Source: Limnohabitans sp. 2KL-51 (GTDB lineage: Bacteria > Pseudomonadota > Gammaproteobacteria > Burkholderiales > Burkholderiaceae_C). From it: a stretch of DNA of 64,000 nucleotides. The translations under genes were made by a program, and so were the position numbers. Of the stretch, positions 1 through 15,100 are shown piece after piece. Each line of letters starts with the position of its first letter. Position 1 is the stretch's first letter. The notes beneath the pieces are model-generated. The model saw nothing but the letters and a program-made list of their open reading frames with translations, made no database searches and was not told where the DNA came from. Location of the stretch: positions 62,001-126,000 of the forward strand of contig NZ_NESJ01000001.1 in the NCBI RefSeq assembly GCF_003063645.1, read 5' to 3'.

Positions 1-3000
1 CTGTCTGAGGCCAGCAGCACCTTTGCCCTGTCCGACATCGATGTGACGGGCGGCACACTGTCGAACTTTGCGCCGGTGTCCACCAGCGGCAGCGCAGCGG
101 GCGGCTACACCCAATACACGGCCACCTTCACGCCGTCTGCCAACGCCAGCGGCAGCGCCACCGTTGGCGTCAAATCCAGCGCGTTCACCGATGCGGCGGG
201 CAATGCCAACGCGGACACTTACGTCAGCCCCGCCCCCGCAGGGGCCACGCAAGAGGCCAACAACCAAGTGGTGCTGGCCTACAACACCCGCACCAACCCA
301 GCCACCCCGGACACCACCGCCCCCACCATCGCGATCACGGCCGACAAAGCCACACTCGCGGCCGGCCAGACGGCGCAGCTGAGCTTTGTGCTGTCCGAGC
401 CCTCCAGCGACTTTGTGCAAAGCGATGTGACCGTCAGCGGCGGCACACTCTCCAACTGGGTGCAAGTGAGTCCTACGCAGTACACCGCCACCTTCACGCC
501 GGCAGCCGGCAGCCAGGGCGTGGGCAGCGTGAACGTGGCCAGCAACGCATTCCGTGATGCGGCACTGAACGCCAATGCTGATGGTGCAGACGCCAACAAC
601 ACGGTCAACTTCATCACCAACTACGGCAACAACCAAGCCGACACCACCGCGCCCACCATCGTGGTCGCACGCATGGGCAGTGGCACGCTCACCAGCGCAG
701 AAACACTCACCTTCACACTCAGTGAAGCCAGCACCACCTTTGGCCAGACCGATGTGGATGTGGTGGGCGGCAGCCTGAGCAACTTCACGCCCGTGCCCAC
801 CAGCGGCACGGCTGGCACCGGCTACACCCAATACACGGCCACCTTCACGCCCAGTGCCAACAGCACGGGCACGGCCACCATTGGTGTCGCGGCAGGCAAG
901 TTCAGCGACAACGCGGGCAACACCAACCAAGACGACTACCGCCTGTCTGGCGCAGAAAACACGAACAACCAAGTCAGCATCACCTACAACACCCAGGCCA
1001 ACCCCAACCCGCCAGCCGACACGGCGGCGCCCACCATCGTGGTGGCGCGAGCGAGCACCAGCAGCCTGGCCAGTGGCAACACGGAGCTGATCACCTTCAC
1101 CTTGAGCGAAAACGCCAGCAACTTCACACTGGCCGACATCGACGTCTCGGGCGGCACGCTCAGCGGCTTGGCGCCCGTGCCGGGCAGCGGCAGCGCGGCC
1201 ACCGGTTACCACCAGTACACGGCCGTCTTCACGCCAGCGGCCAACAGCGTGGGCACGGCCACCATTGGTGTGGCTGCGGGCAAGTTCACCGACGCGGCGG
1301 GCAATGCCAACCAAGACGACTACCGCCTGTCTGGCGCAGAAAACCTGAACAACCAGGTCGTCATTGCCTACAACACCCGCATTGCCGATACCACTGCACC
1401 CACCATTGAGGTCAGCCGCGCAGGCAGCGGCACCGTCACCGCGAGCGAGACGATCTACTTCACGCTCTCCGAGGCGAGCACCACCTTTGCGCAGTCCGAC
1501 ATTGATGTGACAGGCGGCACGCTGTCGAACTTCACACCAGTGCCCAGCTCGGGCACGGCCAGTGCGGGCTACACGCAGTACACCGCCACATTTACGCCCA
1601 GCTCGGGCAGCAGCGGCACGGCCACTATCGGCGTCAAGTCGAGCATGTTCAGCGACGCGGCGGGCAATGCCAACGCGGACACCTACGTCAGCCCCGCCCC
1701 GGCGGGTGCCACGCAGGAGGGCAACAACCTGGTGTCACTGAACTACAACACCAGCACCAACCCGGCAACGCCCGACACCACGGCACCCACCATTGCCATC
1801 ACCGCCGACAAAGCCACGCTCGCTGCGGGCCAGTCGGCCAGCGTCACCTTTGTGCTGTCTGAGCCCTCTAGCGACTTCCTGTCCACAGACGTGCAGGTCA
1901 GCGGCGGCACACTGTCTGGCTGGACCCAGCTCAACCCCAGCACCTACAGCGCCACCTTCACCCCGGCAGCGGGCGGGCAGGGCACGGGCCGCATCTACGT
2001 GGCCAGCAGCGCCTTCCGCGACGCGGCGGGAAACGCCAACGCCGACGGCGCGGATGCCAACAACGCTGTCGACTTCATCACCAACTACGGCAACAACGGG
2101 GGCGACAGCACACCACCCACGATCGTGGTGGCGCGTACCGCCAGCGGCACGCTCACCAGCTCTGAGACCCTCACCTTCACGCTCAGCGAGGCCAGCACCA
2201 ACTTTGCCGCCACCGACATCGATGTGGTGGGCGGCAGCCTGAGCAACTTCAGCCCCGTGCCCACGAGTGGCACCGCTGGCACCGGCTACACCCAATACAC
2301 AGCGACCTTCACACCCTCAACCAACAGCACCGGCACCGCCACCATCGGTGTGGCCGCAGGCAAGTTCTCTGACAACGCAGGCAACACCAACCAAGACGAC
2401 TACAAGCTCTCCGGTGCAGAGAACACCAACAACCAAGTCAGCATCGCCTACAACACGCAGGCCAACCCCAACCCGCCTGCCGACACCACAGCGCCTTCCA
2501 TTGTGGTGGCGCGTGCGGGCAGCGGCAGCCTGGCCTCGGGCGGTACAGAGACCATCACCTTCACCTTGAGTGAAAACGCCAGCACCTTCACGCTGGAAGA
2601 CATCGATGTGGTCGGCGGCACGCTCTCGGGCTTTGCGCCGGTGGCCAGCAGCGGCAGTGCCGCCAGCGGCTACCACCAGTACACCGCCACCTTCACGCCC
2701 AATGCGGGCGCCAGTGGTACGGCCACCATCGGGGTGGCCTCGGGCAAGTTCACCGACGCCAAGGGCAACGCCAACACCGACACCTATGTGGCGGGCAGCG
2801 GCTTTGAGGCCAACAACCTGGTGACCATTGGCTACAACACAACCCAAGCCGACAGCACACCTCCCACCATCGAAGTCAGCCGTGCAGGCAGCGGCACTGT
2901 GGGTGCCACGGGCGAGACGGTCTACTTCACGCTGTCAGAGGCCAGCAGCACCTTCACGCTGGCCGACATCGACGTGTCGGGCGGCACCGTCACCAACTTG

Positions 3001-6000
3001 GTGCCAGTGGCCTCGAGCGCTTCGGGCACCGGCTACAAGCAATACGCGGCCACCTTCACACCGGCAGCCAATGCCAATGGCACGGCCACCATCGGGGTGG
3101 CTTCGGGCAAGTTCACCGACTTGAGCGGCAATGCCAACACAGACACCTACGTGAGCCCCGCGCCTGCGGGCGCCACGCTGGAGGCCAACAACCAGATCAG
3201 CCTGAGCTATAACACCAGCACCAACCCGACCACGCCCGACACCACGGCCCCCAGCGTGGCGGTCACGCTGGACAAGTCGAGTCTGAGCGCAGGTCAAACG
3301 GCCTCGGTCACCTTCACGCTGTCTGAGTCAAGCAGCACCTTCACCCAAAGCGATGTGGACGTGACAGGCGGCACGCTGTCGGGCTGGGTGCAGGTGAGCG
3401 CCAGCGTGTACAGCGCCACCTTCACACCCACAGCCAACACGGCGGGCACAGCCACCATCGGGGTCAAATCGGGCACCTTTGCCGATGCGGCGGGCAACCT
3501 CAACGAGGACACCTACGTCAGCCCAGCGCCGGCCGGTGCGGTGCTGGAGACCAACAACCAGGTCAGCCTCACCTACAACGCCATCCCAGCCGACACCACA
3601 GCGCCCACGATCATCGTGGCCCGCACCAACGCAGGCACCACCTTGGCCAATGGGGCCAACGAGACCATCACCTTCACGCTGTCTGAGGCCTCGATGGACT
3701 TTGACCTGAGCGATGTGGTGGTCACGGGCGGCACGCTGGGGGCCTTCACCCCGGTGCCCACCAGCGGCACGCCGGGCACTGGCTACACCCAGTACACCGC
3801 CAGCTTCACGCCTGCAGCGGGCAGCTCGGGCACGGCCACCGTGGGTGTGGCCGCAGGCACCTTCAGCGACAACGCAGGCAACAAGAACGCCGACACCTAT
3901 GTGGCCGGCACGGGCTACGAGGCCGACAACCAAGTCACACTGGCCTACAACACCGTACCCCCCGACACCACCGCGCCCAAGATTGCCCTCAGCCGCCAAG
4001 GCAGCGGCAGCCTGACTGCGGGCGGCAGTGACGAGATCACCTTTGTGCTGTCTGAGGCCAGCACCACCTTCAGCCTGGCCGATGTCGACGTGGTGGGCGG
4101 CACGCTCACCAACTTTGCGCCCGTGCTCTCCAGCGGCAGCGCCAGCACTGGTTACACCGACTACACCGCCACCTTCACGCCCAGCAGCAACAGCGCCGGC
4201 TTGGCACGCATTGGTGTGCAGTCGGGCAAGTTCACCGACGCCAGCAACAACGCCAACCTCGACACCTACGTGACGGGCGTCTCGGGCACCTCGGTCGAGG
4301 CCAACAACGTCATCGACATCACCTACAACACCCAGCTGCCCGACACCACCGCCCCCACCATCGTGGTCAGCCGCGCAGGCGCGGGCATGGTCAGCACCAG
4401 CGAGACGATTTACTTCACGCTCAGCGAGGCCAGCACCACCTTCACCCAAAGCGACATCGACGTGCAAGGCGGCAGCTTGAGCGGCTTTGCCCCCGTGGCC
4501 AGCAGTGGCAACGCCACCAGCGGCTACACCCAGTACGCTGCCGTCTTCACCCCGACAGCCAACAGCAGTGGCACCGCCACCGTGGGCGTCAAGTCCGGCA
4601 CCTTTGCCGATCTGGCGGGCAACAACAACGCCGACACCTATGTCAGCCCCGCTCCGAGCGGCGCGACCCTGGAGACCAACAACCAGGTCAGCCTGAACTT
4701 CAACACCTTGGTGCCCGACACCACCGCCCCCACCATCGCCATTGACCGCAGCGGCACGGGCGTGGTCACCAGCACCGAGACCATCACCTTCACGCTGTCT
4801 GAGCCCAGCACCAACTTTATTGCCAGCGACATCGACGTCTCCGGCGGCAGCTTGAGCGGCTTTGCGCCCGTGCTCACCAGCGGCAACGCCAGCACCGGCT
4901 ACACCCAGTACACCGCCACCTTCACACCCACCGCGGGCGTGGTGGGCAGCGCGTCTGTGGCGGTGGCCAGTGGCAAGTTCACCGACGCGGCCAGCAACGC
5001 GAATCTGGACACCTACCAAAGCGGCGTGACGGGCACCACACAAGAAGCCAACAACATCGTTGAGTTCAGCGTCAACACCGACACCACCGCGCCCACCGTG
5101 GCCATTGCCCGTGCCAGCGGCGCAACCACCCAGACCTTCACCGGCGCCGAGACGATCAACATCACCCTGTCCGAGGCCTCGCGCGACTTTGCTGACACCG
5201 ACTTGGTGGCCACGGGCGGCGTGCTCAGCGGTTTTGCGCCTGTGCTCGCCAGCGGCAGCGCGGCCACCGGTTATACCCAGTACACCGTCACCTTCACCCC
5301 CACGGCCAACGCCAGTGGCAACGCCACCATCAGCGTGGCCAGCAGCACCTTCAGCGACGCGGGCGGCAACACCAACCGCGACACCGGCACCAACCCCGCC
5401 CCGACAGGCGCCACCTTTGAGGCCAACAACCTCATCAGCGCCCCCTTCAACACCGACACCACCGCCCCCACCGTCATCGTCACCCGCACCAGCGGCGCCA
5501 CCAGCACCGTGACGGGCACCGAGAGCATCACCTTCACCTTCAGCGAGGCCATCAACCCGGCCAGCTTTGACGCCAGCGACATCGACGCCGTGGGCGGCGC
5601 CATAGGCAATCTGCAGCCCGACCCGTCCTCTGGCTCGGCAGCCACCGGCTACACCCGCTACACCGCCACCTACACGCCCACATCGGGCACCAGCGGCAGT
5701 GGCAGCGTGGGCATCAAAAACGCCAAGTTCTCCGACATGTCGGGCAACCAAAACCTGGACACCTACGTCAGCCCCGCGCCCACCGGGGCCAGCACCCAGG
5801 CCGACAACCAAGTGGCCTTCCAGGTCAACACCAGCGCCCCCGACACCACAGCGCCCACCATCGCCATCACCCGCGCGGGTGCAGGCACCGTGACGGGCAC
5901 AGAAGTCATTTACTTCACGCTGTCCGAGGCCAGCAGCACCTTCACGTCTGGCGACATCGACGTGAGTGGCGGAAGCCTCAGCGGCTTTGCACAAAGCTCC

Positions 6001-9000
6001 ACCAACCCGCTGCTCTACAGCGCCACCTTCACGCCCACGCCCAACGCCACCGGCAACGCCACCATCGGCGTGGCCGCAGGCAAGTTCCAAGACGCGGCGG
6101 GCAACCAGAACCTGGACACCTACAGCGGCGCCCCCAGCGCGGTCACAGGCCAAGTGGTGGAGGCCAACAACCAGCTCACCCTGGCTTACAACACCGACAC
6201 CACCGCGCCCACCATCGTTGTGGGCCGTCAGGGCTCGGGCACCGTCACTGGGCCGATCACTGTCACCTTCACCCTGTCAGAGGCCAGCACCGACTTCAGC
6301 CTGGCCGACATGGACGCGGTGGGCGGCACCTTGAGCAACCTGCAAGGCTCGGGCACCAGCTACACCGCCACCTTCACGCCGACCCCCAACGCGGTGGGCA
6401 CGGCCAGTGTGGGTGTGGCCAGCAGCAAGTTCAGCGATGCTGGTGGTAACTTCAACAAAGACACGTACCTGGCCAACGTGGCGGGTGCCACCGAAGAAGG
6501 CGTCAACAGCGTTGGCCCCAACATCGTCGTCTTCCAATTCAGCACCGATACCTCAGCACCCACCATTGCGCTGTCACGCTCGGGCACAACAGGTGCCACC
6601 TTCACCGCGCCCGAGACCATCACCTTCACGCTGTCTGAGGCCAGCTCCGACTTCACTTGGAACGGCACCAGCGGTGACATCGCGGTCAGCGGGGGCACCC
6701 TCAGTGCCCTTACACAAAGCAGCGCCAACCCGCTGATCTACACCGCCACCTTCACGCCCAATGCGAATGCCAGCGGCACCGCCAGCATCAGCGTGGCCAG
6801 CAGCAAGTTCAGCGACAGCGCAGGCAACTTGAACGCTGACGGGGCCGACGCCAACAACCTGATCACGGCCCCCTTCAACACCGTGCCGGCCGACACCACG
6901 CCACCCACCGTGGCCGTCACCCGCGCCAACGGCAACACCACACAAAGCTTCACGGGCGCCGAGTCCATCGTCTTCACCTTCAGTGAAGCCGTGTCCAGCA
7001 CCAGCTTCATCAGCACCGACATCGACGCGGTCGGCGGCGCCATCAGCGGCTTGCAGCCCGACACCAGCAGCGGCACGGCCGCCACGGGCTACACACGCTA
7101 CACCGCCACCTTCACGCCCAGCACAGCTGGGACGGTGAGCATTGGCGTGGACGCCAGCCGCTTTGCGGACGCTGCGGGCAACAGCAACATTGACACCTAC
7201 CGCAGCGGGGTGACCGGCACCACGCAAGAGGCCAACAACCAGGTGTCAGCCACCTACGTGCCACCGGCCACCAACGCGACGGCCACCATCGACATCCTGG
7301 CCATGACCACGGACGCTGGCACCAGCACCACCGACTTCAAGACCAACGACCGATCGCTTGCCTTCAACGGCAGCATCACCGGCTGGGTCTCCACCAACGG
7401 TGACCGCGTCATGCTCGAGGTCTATGACGCCGACCCCACCAGCGGCACCTTTGGTCAAATCTTGACCAGCGGCTTCACTGCGCCTGCAACCGACGGCACC
7501 TGGAGCTGGACCGACAGCAACACCAACCGCGCTGCGGGTCTGTATACCCTCAAAGCCACGATCGTGAGCGCCAACGGCACCACACCGGTCAACACCACTG
7601 CCCCCACCACCGTCAGTGGCAACCAGACCAATGGCGGCTGGGACAACCAGGTCTTCAGCATCGACACTGGGGCCAACAACACCGACATCAACCTGGGCCT
7701 GAGGATCACCACCGACACCAGCAACGACGGCAACGTCACCACCGCCGAGTTGGCCGGCGCCACCAGCTTCACCAGCCGGGCCACCTTCAACAGCAGCGCC
7801 AAGGCGGGTGACAAGCTCACCTTCACGGCCACCAATGACGGCGTGGCTCTGAACGCGGTCACCGTGACCCTCACGCCTGCTGACATCACCAACGGCTACG
7901 TCGACACCACCTTCGCCATTCCGGCCGACAGCAAGACCCAGATCGTCAAGGTGAACTACACCGATTTGGCTGGCAACGTGGCCACCGACACGCAGCCTCA
8001 AGACAGCGCCACGCTGCAGCTAACAAACAACACCACCGCCACGATCGACATCACCAGCATCGTTGATGCCGCCACCGACTCGTCCGACACTGGCACCAGC
8101 GCCACGGACTTTGTCACCAGCGACCAGACCCTGAGCTACAAGGGCACCATCACCGGTTGGGTCTCCACCAACGGCGACCGCGTGATGCTGCAGCTCTTTG
8201 ACAGCAGCAACAACCAGATTGGCAGCAACGCCTTTGTGACCCCGGCTGCAGATGGCAGCTGGACGTGGAACGACACCACCAACACCCGCGCAGCAGGCAC
8301 TTACAGCCTCAAGGCCACGATCGTGAGCGCCAACGGCACAACAGCGCTCAACAGCACCGCGCCGGTCAACGGCACTGGCGGTGGCTACGACCAACAGGTG
8401 GTGGTCATCGACACGGCGGCTGCCAACAGCGACATCACCCTGGCGGTTCAGATCAGCACCGACGCCGACAACAATGCCTTTGTCAACACCAGCGAGATTG
8501 GCAGCAGCACCACCTTCACCACCCGTGCTACGTTCAGCAACAGCACCGCCAAGGCTGGCGACAAGATCACCATCACCGCCAGCAACGATGGCACGGCGCT
8601 TACTCCCGTGACTGTGACCCTGAGCGCCACCGACATCACCAACGGTTACGTGGAAACCACCTTTGCCAAGCCCACCGAGGGCAAGGTCCAGCAGGTGACC
8701 GCCCGCTATACCGACCTGGCCGGTAATGTCGCTGCCAACACCGTCAGCGACAGTGCCACCCTGGACACCACCACGCCGACTATTGTGGTCAGCCGCAGCG
8801 GCAGTGGCACCATGATCGGCGCTGAGACCATCACCTTCACCTTGAGTGAAGCCAGCACCGATTTCGTGTGGAACCACCTGACACAAACGGGCGACATCGT
8901 GGTGACGGGTGGCTCGTTGGGGCAGCTGACAACCAGCAACAACATCACCTACACCGCCACCTTCACGCCCACGGCCAACACCACGGGCACGGCCAGCGTG

Positions 9001-9110
9001 GGTGTGCAGGCCAGCGCCTTCAAAGATGCGGCGGGCAACAACAACGCGGACGATTACCGCAACACCGGTGCAGAAAACACCAACAACCAGGTCAGCGCGA
9101 CATTCAACAC
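1..9110 (+). repeat. array of about 21 Ig-like coding repeats
   Basis: Units of roughly 330-380 bp recur with the same landmarks: ACCGCCCCCACCAT-like start (encoding TAPTI), CTGTCTGAGGCC-like (LSEA), GGCGGCAC (GGT), TACACCGCCACCTTCACG (YTATFT) and AACAACCAAGT (NNQV). Counting the GGxLS motif gives about 20 units before 7250 and one more near 8900; two more occur at 14770 and 15120. Several non-adjacent units are almost identical, which points to recombination between repeats and makes the exact copy number prone to assembly error. Confidence 0.85.
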
Positions 9111-12100
9111 CGTGTTGCCCACTGCCACCATCACCCAGATCAACGGCGATGGTGCGCCGACTGCACCGCCCACGCTGACCATCACCGACAGCACCACGGG
9201 TACCGCAGCAAACGCTGCAACCATCACATTCACATTCACATTTGACCAAGCAGTCAATGGCTTCACTGCACAGGATGTGACCTTGCACGACAGCAACGGC
9301 GCTGCCCTCACCCTGACGCCCACTGGCACATGGGCCGATGGCCAAACGGTCTTCACGGGCACCGTTGCTGCACCGGCAAGCGGCAATGGCAGTGTGGCGG
9401 TGGTTGTCAATGACGGCAGCTACAGCGCCGCCGCCAATGCCCAGCTGCTGGGCACAGGCGCGAGCCATGCGCAAGGCTATGGCAGCGATGTTGGTGGGTT
9501 TGTGCAAGGCGCCACCGTCGCCATGCATCCCACTCCTCTGCAGAGTTCGTATACATTTTCTGAACAACTGAGCAACGGCAACTTCATTGTTGGTGCTGAC
9601 TACAATCCCCAAAACAGTGGTTGGCCGGGCAATAGTGGCCCACGACTCAACATTTACAACAGCTCAGGCGCGCTGGTCAGCGCAATTACATCCGTACCTT
9701 CAGGGATAAACACGGATTACATGGGGTTCATTAGAGTCTCAATTGAACCCATCTCAGGTGGTGGCTTTGTTGCAGCATTTCACGAAAGCTCTGAGACCAC
9801 AGGACAAAACAAAATAAAGTTTGCTACTTACAACAGCAGCGGTCAAATGGTCACCGACGCAAATGCAACCCAATTCAGTTTTAGTGGAGTGGTGAAAACT
9901 CTAAACGATTCGACTTTCTCGCTGGCTACCAACGCCTCCGGAAACTATGTCGTCGCCTACTATGCCAACAAATCAACCACGAATTGGGAAAGTGCTGGCC
10001 TTTACACCCGTGAATACACACCTACAGGCACTTTGGTCAAAGGGCCCACTTTGGTGTCTTCGTCGGCAAGCGCTCTCGGCACTTCCCTAGATCTGGAGCG
10101 TTTGAACAATGGCAATCTGGTGTTGAGCTGGAATGAGGGTAATGATGTCAAAGCCCGTGTGCTCAAACCGAACGGCGAGACGCTTTCGGCTGCTTTTGAT
10201 ATCTTGGTTGGCGGTAATACCAATGGATCGGACAACATCCAAATACAGCCGACCCAAGACGGCGGATTTGTCATCGTCACTACCAGTAAGATCGGTGATT
10301 ACATCAGCGGTTTAGACAATGTAATTATTGCCAAGAAATTTGATGCCAGCGGGAGCTTGATCAAATCGACTGAAGTCAGTGCCTTCAGAACCCTTCCCAA
10401 TGCCTATAACAGCGTAGATGGAAGGGCTGATTCCCCAGACGTCACCGAATTGACTGACGGCACGCTCGTGTTTGTTTGGAGTCAAGAATCATCAGGAAGA
10501 CAACACACAATCGCTGTTGTCGACAGCAATTTGAACAAGATTACTGAGAGCGCAATCGCAAATACATTGCATCAGCAAGGCTATGCCGATACAGGTGTAG
10601 CTACGGTAAGCGCTTTGCCTGATGGTGGTTTTGTTTTCACCGAAACATGGGGCTACGGCAGCGGCGGTGACGTTCCCACACACAGGTTCTTCTCGTCCAC
10701 CCTCTCACCCATCTCCACCACCGGCACCACCGGCGACAACACCCAAATGGGCGGCGCAGGCGCAGACACCCTCACCGGTGGTGGCGGTGCCGACATCATC
10801 TTGGCCGGTGCAGGCAACGACACCGTCGTCATCAACGCCAGCAACATCAGCAACCTGACGACTGCAGGCAAGCTGCTCGACGGCGGCGCGGGTGTCGACA
10901 CCCTGCGCATCAGCGCCAACGCCAGCACGCTGGACTTGTCCAAGTCTGCAGTGCAGGCCAATGTGCAGAACTTCGAGAAGATCGATCTGGGCTCTGACGC
11001 GGTGGTCAACACCGTCATCTTGAACGCCACCGCGGTGCAGCGCCTGGCCACGCAAAACCTGGACGGCAGCACCAGCAACAAGCAGCTGATCATCGATGGC
11101 AGCAGCAGCGACCTGGTCAAGCTCTCGGGCCAGTACAACAACGGCATCCTGGCCGGTTACTGGCAGCCAGGCAGCACAGCCACCCGCACGATTGGTGGTG
11201 TGACTTACAAGGTCTACACCATCAGTGGTTTGTCGGGTGTGGAGGTGTTAGTCAACAACGCCATCACCAGCGCCAACACCGATGTGGCCTACCAGATGGC
11301 CAGCGGCGACATCGTCACGCTGGCCAACACCAGCGTGACCATTGGTGACTTGGAGTCCACCGCTACTGGTGGCAGCACCGGCTCGGGCGACGGCGGCAGC
11401 CAGCAGCCCTTGGCTACCAGCAGCACCACCAGCGATGTCACGCCGCTGGTCAAAGGCACGCTCAGCCAGGCACTCTCGGGCAACCAGGTGCTCAAGCTCT
11501 ACCGCACCAACGTGACAGACAACGGCTCGGCTGTTGAAGTCTCGGCCAATGTGACAACCAGCGGCACCAGCTGGCAGTTCCAGGACTCTGGTTTGACTGC
11601 AGGCAAGCAGTACCGGTATGAGGCCCGCATCATGGACGGCACCACACTGGTGGACGCGTCCAACACCTACACCATCAACGAGGCGGTCAGCGTTCTGCCC
11701 ACCAACGCAGGCGTCAGCTTGACGCTCAGCATCAGCACCGACGCCGACAACAACACCTGGGTCAACACCAACGAAATTGGCAGTGGCACCACCTTCACCG
11801 CCCGCGCCAACTTCAGCAACAGCGCGGTCAAGGCCGGCGATGTGCTGACCTTTGCAGCCACCAACGGCAGTACCGCGCTGACCAACCAGAGCGTGACCCT
11901 TTCAGCCAATGACGTCAGCCGTGGCTATGTGGATGTCACCTTTGCCAAGCCGAACGATGGGACCACCCAAACGGTGACCGTTCGCTACACCGACGGTTTT
12001 GGCAACGCAGCTTCTGATGCAGCACCAAGCGACAGCGCCACGCTGGACACCACGGCGCCGACCATTGCCCTGGCCCGCACCGACAGCAACGGCACCGTGG

Positions 12101-15100
12101 TCGGCGGGGTCAACACCCTCAAAGTGGCAGAGACGGGCACCATCACCCTCACGCTTTCTGAAGCGCCCGCCAGCGGCACGCTCGCGGCGACAGACATCAT
12201 CAGCAGCGCCGGCGCCACCATTGGCGCCGTCACCGCCACCGCCGACCCCAAGGTCTTCACAGTGCAGTACACCCCACCGGCCAACGCGCAGGGCACCGAC
12301 ACCCTCACCGTGGCGGCCAACGTCTTCACCGATGCGGCGGGCAACTTCAACCTGGACACCTACGCCAACCCCGCACCCAGCGGTCAGACCTACCAAGCCA
12401 ACAACCAGACCACCATCGCCTACGACACCTTGGCACCCACCCAGACTGTCACGCTCTCGAGCATGACCAAGGACAGTGGTGTGAGCGGCACCAGCGCCAA
12501 CAGCAACTGGACCACTGGCGACGGTAGTGCAGGCCGTTTGTTGTCGGGCTTCATCAGCGCCCCACTGGCCACCGGTGAAGTGGTCAAGGTTTATGCCAAT
12601 GGCAATTTCCTGGGCAACGCCACCGTGCCGACGGGTGGCACCACTTGGGTGTTCACGGACACCAGTGGCTATAACGCCAACTGGACCTACAGCGCCAAAG
12701 TGGTCGATGCGGTGGGCAACGAGGGCACGGCCAACAACGGTGGTGCAGGCCAGCTTGTCACGCTGAGCATCGACACCGAGCCCGCGCCGGTCATCACCGC
12801 CGTCAAAGACGTGAATGCCAGCAACGCGACTGTCGCTAACGGCGGCAGCTCCAGTAACAGTGTTTTCACCATCCAAGGCACAGGTCATGCATCGGGTGAT
12901 GTGGTGTATGTCTACGACAACACGCGCACACAGTTTCTCGGCAAGGCCACGGTACAAAATGATCTCAGCTGGTCGCTCGCCAGTGTGACCATGCCCGGTG
13001 CAGGAACGCAGAATTTTTACGCTTATCAGGTCGACAGCGTCGGCAAGTTGAGCAATTGGTCCAGCGTGTACACAGTCACCACTTCGGGTGCCAATGTTCT
13101 GACTAACGGAGATTTCAGTTCCACGATCACCCAGTCCAATGCAGGGGCATCCATCGCGGTTGTGCCATTCGATGGAAACTTACCTCTTACTGGTGCCATC
13201 AGTAATGGTGTCACCAACGTGGCTGCGGGTACGTCAGCCAACGATGTGACCCTGACACAGTCAGCTGCGCAATCGCTGTTTGGTAGTACACCAAATTCAG
13301 TGAGCTCTGCATATACCGTTGGGTACATCAAACCCAATGCCACATCGGCTGGCAATGCGCTTGGGAGCTTGCCGAACAGCGAGCCAACAACTTGGCAAAA
13401 TTTGGTCAGCGGTCAAAAGTACCTTGCATTCAGCCTGGACGGCTCCACGAACGCTTACAAGGTCTGGTCACAAAGCGTGACAGTCACTGCCGGGCAAAGC
13501 TACCAATGGAATTTTGATTATTGGGTCAATGCCGTCAATGGCGGAATGTCATGGTCTATCGATGCTGGTAATTGGTTCAACACCGCAGTAGCGACTGCGA
13601 ACTTCATAGAAGGGCCCAATGGCGGTATCGGAACACAATATGTGACTTGGACACCTGCCAGCTCCGGCTCCTATACCTTGGCCATCTATGGTTGGGGAAG
13701 TAGTCCTGGTGACGGTGGCCTCGATGACATTAATTTCAGTGCCAATTCAGCCGCGCCTGCCGGGAGTCTGACGGGCAACATCAGCGGTGCTGCGAACAAT
13801 GTCAATGGGTCACTGTCATTCGGTGCGACCGATGGCGCTGTCAATGGATTGAGTGGCAACGACACCATCACCGCCACCACGGGCATTCAGTCCCAACTTG
13901 TTGCAGGCGGGTTGATCAGAGGCGGCGCCGGTGTCGACACCTTGCGACTGGCCGCAGGCACCACGCTGAACCTGGGTTCGCTCACAGGCAACCAGACCGT
14001 CAAGCCGCTGCAAGAAGTCGAGATCATCCAGATGCAAGGCACCAGCTCGGTGCTGACCATGACGGCCAACAACGTGCTCTCGCTGGGTGGCAGCAATGCC
14101 AGCACCATGAGCGACTACAACTTCAGCAGCACCACGCAATCGTCAGGTGCGACCGGCTCCACCAGCTCCACCGGCAAGGTGCAGATGGTGGTGCTGGGCA
14201 ACACCGGCGACACGCTCAACCTGCAGGCCCTGGCCAACGACGGGGTCAGCGGCACGGGTCTCAATGCGGGCATATTGGGCAACAGCAACCTGGCAGGCAG
14301 CTGGAGCTACAAAGGCGATGTGACCATCAACAGCGTCACTTACAAGGTCTATGACCACAGCACCACCAGCGCTCAGGTGCTGGCCAAGGTGGATGTGACC
14401 GTCAACACCCTCACGCCGATCGAGATCACCGGCATCACCACCGACACGGGCGTCAGCGCGAGCGACTACGTCACGACCGACACGCTGCTGAGCTACGGCG
14501 GTACCGTGCCGGTGTTGGCCACAGGCGAGAAAGTGCGCGTGCAGATTCTGAACGCCAGCACGCAAGCCGTGATTTACGAAGGCGATGCCGTGCTCAACGG
14601 CACCAACTGGACCTTTGATCGCACCGATGTGGCCGTCACGGCCAACACATTGGCAGCTGGCAGTTACACGATCAAGGCCACCATTGTGGACGCCAGCAAT
14701 GTCGCAGTAGCGGCCTACGGCAACCTCGGTGTGGACTCTGAAACGCTGGTCATTGACACCAGTACCCCCACCGTGACCGTGAGCCAAAGCGGCACCGGCA
14801 GCACCCGCACCATCACCTTCACCCTGAGTGAGGCCAGCACCACCTTTGCCGCCAGCGATGTGGACGTGAGCGGCGGCAGCCTGAGCAACTTCATGGCCGA
14901 CACCAGCACCCTGGGTGCCAAAGGCGGCTACACCCGGTACACCGCCACCTTCACTGCCAACAGCGGCTTCAGCGGCACGGCCACTGTGGGCGTGTTGAAC
15001 AACAAGTTCACCGACATTGCGGGCAATGCCAACCTGGACACCTACACCGCCAGCCCAACCAGCCCGCTGGTCAATGACGGCAACAACCAGGTCAGCATCA

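Noticed and set aside
3328-6153. 941-residue open frame on the minus strand inside the adhesin
   Set aside because: It is a shadow of the GC-rich repeat codon pattern: Ala/Gly/Val/Arg-rich, repetitive with the same period, no domain, no promoter.
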